This document shows positions 1 through 5,616 of a stretch of 11,825 nt of DNA, one piece after another. Location of the stretch: assembly GCA_937858235.1 (NCBI GenBank), contig CALLZZ010000093.1, forward strand, positions 1 to 11,825, read 5' to 3'. This stretch comes from an uncultured Clostridia bacterium (GTDB lineage: Bacteria; Bacillota; Clostridia; Oscillospirales; Oscillospiraceae). Position 1 is the first letter of the stretch, and every line of letters starts with the position of its first letter. The position numbers and the translations under genes are program-made. The notes beneath the pieces are model-generated. The model did no database searches. It saw only the letters and a program-made list of their open reading frames with translations, and was not told the origin of the DNA.

Positions 1-1
1 G

Positions 2-1195
2 AGCCACATGTTTGAGGCAGTGGGTGCCTATCACGCCGGTACGCTGGACGAAGACGGCGTGGAAGAATATATCGAAAATGCTTGTCCCAGCTGCGGCAGC
101 TGCTCCGGCATGTACACCGCAAACTCCATGAACTGCCTGACTGAAGCCATCGGCATGGGTCTGTCCGGCAACGGCACCATTCCCGCTCCCTACTCCACCC
201 GACTGCGTCTGGCAAAGAAGGCCGGTATGCAGATCATGGAACTGCTGAAGCAGAATATTCGCCCCCGGGACGTTATGACCGCTGAAGCCTTCCATAACGC
301 TGAGACCGTAGATATGGCACTGGGCTGCTCTACCAACACCATGCTTCATCTTCCCGCCATCGCCCAGGAATGCGGCATCACCATGGATCTGCACCAGTCC
401 AACGAAATCGCCGCTAAAACCCCCAATCTGTGTCACCTGGCTCCTGCCGGCTTCACTTACATGGAGGATTTGGATCGCGCCGGTGGTGTGTATGCCGTGA
501 TGAAGGAACTGGCAGACGCTGGATTGCTCCACGCCGACGTGATGACCTGTACCGGCAAGACCATGGGAGAAAACATCACCCATTCGGTCAATCTGGATCC
601 GGAGATTATCCGCCCCATGGGCAATCCCTACATGGCCACCGGCGGCATCTCCGTCCTCTTCGGCAATCTGGCTCCCGACGGCTGTGTGGTCAAACAGGCT
701 GCGGTGGCACCGGAAATGATGCAGCACACTGGTCCTGCCCGGGTCTTTGACAGCGAGGAAGAAGCCATCGCCGTGATTTACGCCGGCGGCATCAAAGCTG
801 GTGACGTAGTGGTCATCCGCTACGAAGGTCCTAAGGGCGGCCCCGGTATGCGGGAGATGCTGAACCCTACCTCCGCTATCTGCGGCATGGGCTTAGGCGA
901 ACGTGTTGCTCTGATCACGGACGGCCGTTTCTCTGGCGCTACCCGCGGCGCCTCCATCGGTCACGTCTCCCCTGAAGCCGCTTCCGGCGGGATCATCGGC
1001 CTGGTCGAGGAAGGGGATCAGATCTCCATCGACATTCCCGGGCACAAGATCTCTCTGGACGTCCCTGAGGACGTGCTGGCGGCCCGGAAAGCTGCCTGGG
1101 TCTGTCCCGAACCCAAGGTGAAAACCGGTTATCTTGCCCGTTACGCCAGCCTGGTCACCAGCGCCGACAAGGGTGCGGTGCTCAAGTCTCACTAA
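2..1195 (+). CDS. ilvD: Dihydroxy-acid dehydratase, 5' end missing
   Basis: This enzyme dehydrates 2,3-dihydroxy-isovalerate and 2,3-dihydroxy-3-methylvalerate to 2-oxo acids, the third shared step of valine and isoleucine synthesis (and of leucine and pantothenate precursors), in the cytosol with an iron-sulfur cluster. The frame is open to the left edge, so the visible ATG at 8 is internal. About 397 codons remain of a family length near 555-570, so roughly 160 N-terminal residues lie outside. Family signatures are present: the cysteine-rich ACPSCGSCSGMYTANSMNC segment, a second cluster cysteine in DMALGCSTNTMLHLPA, and the C-terminal swivelling domain with GPKGGPGMREML and LITDGRFSGATRG. 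The stop is followed within 15 bases by an intrinsic terminator, so it is the last gene of its transcript. No frame damage is seen. Identity is very secure. Confidence 0.97.
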   Translation, partial: SHMFEAVGAYHAGTLDEDGVEEYIENACPSCGSCSGMYTANSMNCLTEAIGMGLSGNGTIPAPYSTRLRLAKKAGMQIMELLKQNIRPRDVMTAEAFHNAETVDMALGCSTNTMLHLPAIAQECGITMDLHQSNEIAAKTPNLCHLAPAGFTYMEDLDRAGGVYAVMKELADAGLLHADVMTCTGKTMGENITHSVNLDPEIIRPMGNPYMATGGISVLFGNLAPDGCVVKQAAVAPEMMQHTGPARVFDSEEEAIAVIYAGGIKAGDVVVIRYEGPKGGPGMREMLNPTSAICGMGLGERVALITDGRFSGATRGASIGHVSPEAASGGIIGLVEEGDQISIDIPGHKISLDVPEDVLAARKAAWVCPEPKVKTGYLARYASLVTSADKGAVLKSH

Positions 1196-1206
1196 ATGAC
1201 TCATCC

Positions 1207-1242
1207 AAAGAAGGTGCGGTATTTATCGCATCTTCTCTTTTT
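1207..1242 (+). terminator. Intrinsic terminator of ilvD
   Basis: A 9-bp stem, GAAGGTGCG (1210-1218) with CGCATCTTC (1227-1235), contains one G-T wobble and closes an 8-base loop. It is followed by the T-rich run TCTTTTT, and lies directly after the ilvD stop. Confidence 0.85.
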
Positions 1243-1268
1243 GTTCACAAAGCCTTCTTTTTTTAGCC

Positions 1269-1297
1269 TTGTTTCACGGTGTCATTCATGTTATGAT
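1269..1297 (+). promoter_or_regulatory. Candidate sigma-A promoter of the HD-domain gene
   Basis: TTGTTT (1269-1274) and TATGAT (1292-1297) are separated by exactly 17 bases. A TG at 1289-1290 gives an extended -10. The -35 is weak (3 of 6) but the -10 and spacing are good. It lies between the ilvD terminator and the next start codon, where a promoter is expected. Confidence 0.6.
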
Positions 1298-1331
1298 AAG
1301 AAATATTTTATGAATATAGGAGGCAACGGAT

Positions 1332-2012
1332 ATGACCAGGGACAGCATTCTGCTTGATTTACTCAACCAACCGAACTGGGATCAATTTCAACCCCTGGTG
1401 GATCGGCTGCACGCCTGGACGTTCTATCCGTTGTTTCTGCACGCTGTGGAGAATCTGAATCTGAGTGTGCTCTACGAGAGCGACATTCACGGCATCGGTC
1501 ACGTTGAACGCACCACCTGCCATGGAGCTATGTGTGCGATGGATGAGGCGCTGTCCGAGGCGGATACCCGTCTGCTGCTGGATGCTTGCTCCTATCACGA
1601 CATTGGCCGCACACGGGACGGATTAGATTTTGTCCACGGCAGTACCGCTGCTCGATTCATTGGACTGGTCACCGGCCGAACCGGTGAGGATCTGCTGATT
1701 CTCCAGGCTGCGGTAGAGGCACACTCCCGGAAGGAACGGGAGTTGCCGGACATTTTAAACAAATACCACCCCAAGGATATGAGCCGTGGGCTGACCATCG
1801 CCCAGCTGCTGAAGGATTCTGACGGACTGGATCGGGTGCGGATCTGCGACCTGACCACCGAGTTCCTGCGCCGTCCCTCCAGCGTCGCCCGGGCAGAATT
1901 CGCCCAAGCGCTCTATGTCCGCTACCAGACCGTTACCGGACTGCCTCTGATCCCAGACTTCGTCCCTGAGATGAAGAAGCATCAGGCAGAAATGGCTCAG
2001 ATCTGGAAATAA
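1332..2012 (+). CDS. HD-domain metal-dependent phosphohydrolase
   Basis: This 226-residue soluble protein belongs to the HD superfamily. The metal-binding pattern is visible: His57 in HGIGHVERT, His89-Asp90 in YHDIGR, further histidines at 102 (VHGSTAARF) and 131 (EAHSRK), and Asp164 in KDSDGLD. These are arranged as expected for an HD-type phosphatase or nucleotide phosphohydrolase. The substrate cannot be told from sequence; no GGDEF, PAS or RelA-like partner domain is attached. The start is supported by AGGAGG at 1318-1323, eight bases before the ATG. The gene has its own promoter after the ilvD terminator, so it is not functionally tied to ilvD. A small membrane-protein gene follows 95 bases downstream with no terminator that I can see between them, so the two may share a transcript. 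Family assignment is firm; biological role is unknown. Confidence 0.85.
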   Translation: MTRDSILLDLLNQPNWDQFQPLVDRLHAWTFYPLFLHAVENLNLSVLYESDIHGIGHVERTTCHGAMCAMDEALSEADTRLLLDACSYHDIGRTRDGLDFVHGSTAARFIGLVTGRTGEDLLILQAAVEAHSRKERELPDILNKYHPKDMSRGLTIAQLLKDSDGLDRVRICDLTTEFLRRPSSVARAEFAQALYVRYQTVTGLPLIPDFVPEMKKHQAEMAQIWK

Positions 2013-2107
2013 CGGATTTCCTTCGTGGCGGCATTGATTTCCCACCTCATTTGCGCTGCACTGATTGTAGTGACCTGCGCACCAGCCTGTTTTCGGGAGG
2101 AATCAGC

Positions 2108-2266
2108 ATGAAACATCTGGTTAAATTTATCATCGGCCTCGCGGCAGTTTTTGCCGCCTTCTGCGCCTTCGTAGGCGTAGTGGAACATCTCTGTGGTCAT
2201 CTCTCTTTCGCTCCGGAAGAGGGTAAGAAACACGAGAAAATTCAATTTGACATGGACACCGACTGA
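2108..2266 (+). CDS. Small single-pass membrane protein, 52 residues
   Basis: I do not recognise this protein. A start at 2108 is chosen because GGGAGG (2095-2100) sits seven bases upstream; an ATG further up at 2051 has no such site. The product is MKHL, then one hydrophobic stretch (about residues 5-28, rich in Ala, Phe, Val, Ile and Gly), a Cys-containing turn (EHLCGHL), and a short charged tail rich in Lys, Glu and Asp. The Lys-bearing N-terminus suggests the tail faces outward, although an uncleaved signal anchor in either orientation is possible. It has a good ribosome-binding site and is followed at once by a strong terminator, which supports real expression. It probably depends on readthrough from the HD-domain gene, as I see no clear promoter in the 95-base gap. 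Function is unknown. Confidence 0.65.
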   Translation: MKHLVKFIIGLAAVFAAFCAFVGVVEHLCGHLSFAPEEGKKHEKIQFDMDTD

Positions 2267-2283
2267 CAACCAAATAGGACTCT

Positions 2284-2322
2284 AAGAACGGCTGCACCGA
2301 GAGGGTTTGCAGCCATTCTTTT
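2284..2322 (+). terminator. Intrinsic terminator after the small membrane protein
   Basis: GGCTGCA (2290-2296) pairs with TGCAGCC (2308-2314), and the stem is extended outward by GAA/TTC around one mismatch. TTTT follows at 2319-2322. It ends the HD-domain/small-protein transcript. Confidence 0.8.
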
Positions 2323-2344
2323 GCTTCTCTGCCCGGATCAAAAG

Positions 2345-2380
2345 AAAAGCGCTCGATCATTCAATGACCGAGCGTTTTCC
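2345..2380 (-). terminator. Hairpin terminator, probably for gpr (possibly two-way)
   Basis: CGCTCG-A-TCATT (2351-2362) faces AATGA-C-CGAGCG (2364-2375) around a single loop base, with A-rich and T-rich flanks on either side. On the minus strand the only mismatch becomes a G-T wobble and the stem is followed by a C/T-rich run ending in TTTT, so it fits gpr termination best. It lies about 125 bases past the gpr stop. The region 2381-2503 has no gene that I can support. Confidence 0.6.
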
Positions 2381-2503
2381 TTTGAAAGAGAAAAAAGAGA
2401 GATTTATAACCAATTTTAGGAGTTGTTTTCTTGGTTCGATGATAGAATACAATAGAATTGCGGCAAAATCGTGACCGCATTGTGAATCATTTGTGAATTC
2501 GCC

Positions 2504-3394
2504 TCAGTTCAGCAGCAGCTCCAGATCCGAGATCCCCAACCCCTCCTGCAACGCCAGGCTGATGGCATAACCAACTACCTTTCCAGTATCTGACGCCAGG
2601 GTATCAATCTCGCGCAGGGTGACCATCATCCGTTCCAGGGACTGATCCTGAAGCTCTTTTCCGGTGAGATCCGCCGCCAAGGTTCCTGCATCCACCACGG
2701 TAGGCACGCCCACCGCAATGACCGGAATCCCCAGGGTTCCTTGATTCAGCTCCGCCCGTGCGTTGCCTACTCCGGAACCAGGTGTGATGCCGGTATCGGC
2801 AATCTGCACCGTTTTTCCCAACCGTTTAGCGGAGCGGGAGGCTAACGCATCGACTGCGATGACAAATCCGGGCTGAATTTCTCGCACCAGAGAGCGGATC
2901 AGTTCAGCACTCTCTACGCCGGTGCTTCCCACTACCCCTGCTGCCACCGCCGACACAGGCCGGTAATCGCCAAAGTATTCCGGTATCTGTTGGATCAGGT
3001 GCCGGGTCACCAGGGTGCAATCTACGGCGATGGGACCCACTGCATCCGGCGTAATGTCCCGGTTCCCCAGACCAATCACCAGCGCTGGCTTTTCCGGCTC
3101 CTCGGGCAGCAGCTCCCGCAGCTCCTCCGCAACCGCCTGAACGGTACGGGCAAAGGTGTCTCCGGTACGACCCGGCAGTTGCCCCAGGGTCAGGGTCAGG
3201 TAGTTTCCCACCGGTTTCCCCAGCTGCTTAGCGCCCTCTTCATCCAGTACCTTCACCTCGGTCACCGGAATCCCGTTTCGGTCAAACTCCCGGAAGGAAA
3301 CGCCGCGCAATCCCTCCGCGTGCTCTGCCTTGGCGCCCCGCAGCTCCATGGCCTCCATAGCCAGGTCGGTTCGTATTCTCTGCCTCTGCTCCAT
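2504..3394 (-). CDS. gpr: Germination protease GPR (spore endopeptidase)
   Basis: GPR is made in the forespore as an inactive zymogen. On germination it degrades the small acid-soluble proteins that protect spore DNA. The 296-residue product carries the family marks: RTDLAMEA at residues 8-15, the context in which GPR zymogens are cut between Asp and Leu (here a 10-residue propeptide), and the two acidic residues linked to catalysis, Asp117 in ITPDAVGP and Asp182 in VIAVDALASR, matching Asp127 and Asp193 of the Bacillus megaterium enzyme. Glycine-rich GITPGSGVGNAR and VGVPTVVDA are also typical. The start at 3394 is chosen because GGAGGAG lies six bases upstream. An in-frame ATG at 3460 falls inside the promoter and cannot be used. 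It is divergent from rpsT, a pairing often seen in Clostridia. Its presence implies a sporulating organism. Confidence 0.95.
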   Translation of the reverse strand: MEQRQRIRTDLAMEAMELRGAKAEHAEGLRGVSFREFDRNGIPVTEVKVLDEEGAKQLGKPVGNYLTLTLGQLPGRTGDTFARTVQAVAEELRELLPEEPEKPALVIGLGNRDITPDAVGPIAVDCTLVTRHLIQQIPEYFGDYRPVSAVAAGVVGSTGVESAELIRSLVREIQPGFVIAVDALASRSAKRLGKTVQIADTGITPGSGVGNARAELNQGTLGIPVIAVGVPTVVDAGTLAADLTGKELQDQSLERMMVTLREIDTLASDTGKVVGYAISLALQEGLGISDLELLLN

Positions 3395-3436
3395 ATGTTG
3401 CTCCTCCGCTTTTCGTTTCTGTTTCTGTCGATACGC

Positions 3437-3467
3437 TAGTATGCTTTCAAAAACCACCAACTATGCA
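3437..3467 (-). promoter_or_regulatory. Sigma-G type (forespore) promoter of gpr
   Basis: On the minus strand, TGCATA (3462-3467) and CATACTA (3437-3443) are 18 bases apart. This closely matches the known Bacillus consensus for the forespore sigma factors G and F (GHATR, about 18 bases, CATnnTA). Transcription would begin near 3429, giving a leader of about 35 bases that contains the GGAGGAG site of gpr. No sigma-A hexamers of comparable quality are seen there. Confidence 0.75.
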
Positions 3468-3508
3468 CGCCCTTGGAAAAGTTTTTTCGGCTCTTATCAA
3501 AAAAAGAG

Positions 3509-3537
3509 TTGCAATATTTCATCTCTGATGCTATAAT
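3509..3537 (+). promoter_or_regulatory. Strong sigma-A promoter of rpsT
   Basis: TTGCAA (3509-3514) and a perfect TATAAT (3532-3537) are 17 bases apart, with TG at 3529-3530 giving an extended -10. This strength suits a ribosomal protein gene. The leader of about 55 bases contains a small bulged hairpin (CAGGTG at 3549-3554 with CACCCTG at 3562-3568) before the ribosome-binding site. Confidence 0.85.
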
Positions 3538-3597
3538 AAAAAACCGCACAGGTGTTTTTATCACCCTGCCATTTTCATGATAGAGGAGGTTTTTGGT

Positions 3598-3864
3598 TTG
3601 CCGAATATCAAGTCTGCTAAAAAGCGCGTACTGGTGAACGAAACCAAGGCCGCTCGTAACAAGGCTGCTGTCTCCGCTGTGAAGACCGCACTGAAAAAGT
3701 TTGATGCCACTGTTTCCGAAGGTGCCAAAGAAGAAGCTACTGCTGCTTACAAGGTCGCTGTGAAGCATGTGGACAAGGCTGCTGCCAATGGCCTGATGCA
3801 TAAGAACAAGGCCGCTCGCAGAAAGCATCAGCTGACCATCAAGCTCAACGCCATCGAGGGCTAA
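3598..3864 (+). CDS. rpsT: 30S ribosomal protein S20
   Basis: S20 is a primary 16S rRNA-binding protein of the small subunit. The product is 88 residues, highly basic and alanine-rich, forming the usual long helices. It starts (M)PNIKSAKKRV, the canonical S20 N-terminus, and ends with the conserved AARRKHQLTIKLN region. The start codon is TTG at 3598, read as Met: GAGGAGG (3583-3589) is eight bases upstream, and only this start gives the conserved N-terminus. The in-frame ATG at 3577 lies upstream of that site and would add seven non-conserved residues. In Escherichia coli rpsT also starts with UUG, and that weak start is tied to autogenous repression by S20; similar control here is only an inference. 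It is monocistronic: its own promoter lies upstream and a terminator follows 27 bases after the stop. Confidence 0.96.
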   Translation: MPNIKSAKKRVLVNETKAARNKAAVSAVKTALKKFDATVSEGAKEEATAAYKVAVKHVDKAAANGLMHKNKAARRKHQLTIKLNAIEG

Positions 3865-3890
3865 TCAACAACATAGTTTGTGATGCATAA

Positions 3891-3917
3891 GCCGTCTGTT
3901 TGTACAGGCGGTTTTTT
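3891..3917 (+). terminator. Intrinsic terminator of rpsT
   Basis: CCGTCTGT (3892-3899) pairs with ACAGGCGG (3904-3911), with one wobble, around a TTGT loop. A run of six T follows at 3912-3917. Confidence 0.9.
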
Positions 3918-3942
3918 GCTAGCTTTTCGGGATAGAATAGCG

Positions 3943-3948
3943 TATAAT
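3943..3948 (+). promoter_or_regulatory. Candidate -10 element for the YihY-family gene
   Basis: A perfect TATAAT lies 50 bases before the TTG start. No good -35 is found at 16-18 bases; TTGCTA (3916-3921) is 21 bases away and overlaps the rpsT terminator. It is offered as a likely -10 only. It overlaps the ATG at 3947, which argues against that codon as a translation start. Confidence 0.4.
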
Positions 3949-3997
3949 GGACGGATTATCATACTGTTGCTCACACCGTAATCCAGGAGGTGGCTCA

Positions 3998-4885
3998 TTG
4001 GAAGAAAAACTGTACCAGTATTTGGACCGTCTGAAAGAGCGCTACCCAGTGGTAGCCTTTATCGTGGATGTAATTGAGGTGTTCCTGGATCGCCGGGTAT
4101 CCCGCAGCTCCGCAGAGCTGGCGTACTACATGTTGATGACCCTGTTCCCCATGCTAATCATGGTCATTGCAGCAGTGGGCTGGCTGCCCCTGAAGCCTGA
4201 GTCGGTGACCACCTTTCTCAAGTCCATTATCCCCTCCCAGTCCTTTACGATTTTCTCGGACTATGTAACCTACGTCCTCTCTCATCAGTCCAGTGCCCTC
4301 TTTATCGCCGGCCTGATCATGTCCATTACCGCCTCTTCCGCTGCGTTCCGCAGCCTCCTATCCATCTCCGCCGAGATTTACGGCCGCCGTACCTTTCGCG
4401 GCATTTGGTACTTCCTTACGTCCCTGCTGTTCTCAGTTCTGCTGCTGGTGGTGGTGCATCTGTCCCTAGTGGTCGTGCTGACAGGAAACTGGTTTTTCCA
4501 GTGGTTCCGCGGCTTCTTCTATATGCTTCCCTTGCCGACCAACCTCCGTTGGATTCGGCTGATTATTCTGTTCGGGGTAGCACTGCTTTTCCTTTCCCTC
4601 CTGTATCGCGTCACGGCACCCTGGGGTAATAAACGGCCTCCCGTGGTGAAAGGTGCCATGATTATTGCCCTCCTACTGGTAGGTGCCAGCTCCCTGTTCT
4701 CCACCTTTATCAGTTTTTCCACCCGATACTCCACGGTATACGGCTCCTTGGCCTCGGTGATTATCCTGATGGTCTGGCTGTATCTGTGTGGCAACATCGT
4801 TATTCTGGGCAATGTGCTCAACTACGTCTGGTGGCGGCGCAAACAGGGATTACGGGTACGCTTTCTTCTGGAAAAGCGACTTTAG
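3998..4885 (+). CDS. YihY/BrkB-family inner membrane protein
   Basis: This 295-residue integral membrane protein belongs to the YihY/BrkB family (long annotated as ribonuclease BN, which in E. coli was later shown to be a different protein). It has a short charged cytosolic N-terminus and the family hallmark ELAYYMLMTLFPMLIMVIAA from about residue 40. About five further hydrophobic segments follow, including the loop with RTFRGIWYFLTSLLFS, then RVTAPWGNKRPPVVKGA and the C-terminal STVYGSLASVIILMVWLYLCGNIVILGN. The molecular function of the family is unsettled; envelope integrity or transport are suggestions. The start is taken as TTG at 3998 because AGGAGG (3985-3990) lies seven bases upstream, giving MEEKLYQYLDRL. 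The ATG at 3947 would add 17 residues but overlaps a TATAAT and has no ribosome-binding site. It is flanked by terminators on both sides, so probably expressed alone. Confidence 0.88.
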   Translation: MEEKLYQYLDRLKERYPVVAFIVDVIEVFLDRRVSRSSAELAYYMLMTLFPMLIMVIAAVGWLPLKPESVTTFLKSIIPSQSFTIFSDYVTYVLSHQSSALFIAGLIMSITASSAAFRSLLSISAEIYGRRTFRGIWYFLTSLLFSVLLLVVVHLSLVVVLTGNWFFQWFRGFFYMLPLPTNLRWIRLIILFGVALLFLSLLYRVTAPWGNKRPPVVKGAMIIALLLVGASSLFSTFISFSTRYSTVYGSLASVIILMVWLYLCGNIVILGNVLNYVWWRRKQGLRVRFLLEKRL

Positions 4886-4912
4886 TCCAACTATGCAACC
4901 CCATATAAATAC

Positions 4913-4955
4913 GAGAACCGCTGGAGCAACTGCTCCTGCGGTTCTCTCTATTTAG
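4913..4955 (+). terminator. Hairpin terminator after the YihY-family gene
   Basis: GAGAACCGC (4913-4921) pairs perfectly with GCGGTTCTC (4938-4946). A second inner stem, GGAGCA with TGCTCC, sits across a T-T mismatch. The following tail (TCTATTTA) is only moderately T-rich. The stem is strong enough to act in either direction and could also close the amt remnant. Confidence 0.65.
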
Positions 4956-5245
4956 GAACGAGGATAGGTAAAGGCTGCCGCTACGGCACAGAAAATTCCC
5001 TCAAAAAATATACGAAGCCGTTAATGCCAGATGCCTAGGTGGCAGAGATGAATCCCATCAGACAGAAAGTAGATAATCGCACCAATGGCTACCGTCATCA
5101 CGTTTTTCATAGCAATATTGGCAGCGTTTTTTGCCCGAGACATGCCCACTTCCACCATAGAGAAGCCCGCATGCATAATGAAAACTAGAATGGCTCCCAC
5201 CAATATCCACAACGTATTTCGGTAATATAATGTCATACTGTCCAT
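4952..5245 (-). pseudogene. Remnant of an ammonium transporter gene (Amt/MEP/Rh family)
   Basis: From the ATG at 5245 (preceded by a plausible AGAGGG site), the reading frame gives a recognisable Amt N-terminus: TLWILVGAILVFIMHAGFSM and VEVGMSRAKNAANIAMKNVM, then VAIGAIIYFL. This corresponds to the first periplasmic/TM1-TM2 part of ammonium channels. It meets a stop at 5021-5023 after 74 codons. The same frame resumes with FFEGIFCAVAAAFTY, which resembles the following Amt helix (FFFQ.xFAATAATI), and ends at a second stop at 4952. Full Amt proteins have about 400 or more residues and eleven helices, so over three quarters is missing, including the pore histidines. It cannot be a functional channel. 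The degraded stretch between the two similar parts does not align well, so small compensating indels are possible. The end abuts the preceding gene's terminator, which suggests a deletion junction. Confidence 0.72.
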
Positions 5246-5303
5246 TTGTCAATCCCTCTCTTTTCCGCAGTGTTACGCGCTTTCGGTGATCAAAAAACAA
5301 AAA

Positions 5304-5345
5304 CAAAGAGGTCAGAGACGCGTCTTCGCGTACCTGACCCCTTTG
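5304..5345 (-). terminator. Terminator-like hairpin in the leader of the amt remnant
   Basis: Nested pairing: CAAAG (5304-5308) with CTTTG (5341-5345), GGTCAG (5310-5315) with CTGACC (5334-5339), and ACGCG (5318-5322) with CGCGT (5327-5331), around a four-base loop. On the minus strand it is followed by a T-rich run (complement of 5291-5303). It sits about 60 bases before the amt start, where a leader attenuator would lie, or it ended a lost upstream gene. The rest of the 371-base gap 5246-5616 holds no gene that I can support. Confidence 0.65.
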
Positions 5346-5543
5346 TCTGCCCAAAGGGTAGCACATGGCAAAGGAAGTTGCAACTTAAAATGGAAAAACC
5401 TTTTCAAAACCAGCCAATCCTTACAATTATTACAAGATTACTCTGGATAAAATCGTTGAATATTTTCTCGCCTTCCCTATGCCATTCCCCGCCGTTTTGT
5501 ATCGATTTGTCAGAAACCTCGGCAATTTGTAACGGGATTGTTG

Positions 5544-5572
5544 TTGTCACCACCCCGAATTTACGATAGACT
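5544..5572 (+). promoter_or_regulatory. Candidate sigma-A promoter of the lipoprotein pair
   Basis: TTGTCA (5544-5549, 5 of 6) and TAGACT (5567-5572, 4 of 6) are 17 bases apart, placed about 45 bases before the GTG start. This is reasonable but not decisive. Confidence 0.5.
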
Positions 5573-5616
5573 AGTAAATATTATACACTCTCTGTTCTCT
5601 TAAGGAGGAACGTCTA

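Noticed and set aside
2364..2474. Short plus-strand frame beginning inside the two-way hairpin
   Set aside because: Its start codon lies in the hairpin and it has no ribosome-binding site or recognisable product.
3395..3460. Longer gpr start at the upstream ATG
   Set aside because: The extra codons overlap the sigma-G promoter elements, while GGAGGAG supports the start at 3394.
3947..3997. ATG start for the YihY-family protein
   Set aside because: It overlaps a TATAAT and lacks a ribosome-binding site; TTG at 3998 has AGGAGG at the right distance.
5304..5360. ANTAR-type two-hairpin antiterminator before the amt remnant
   Set aside because: The paired stems with conserved hexaloops could not be found; only one terminator-like stem is clear.
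5246..5569. 107-residue plus-strand frame in the gap after the amt remnant
   Set aside because: It runs through the leader hairpin, has no ribosome-binding site and its composition is not protein-like.
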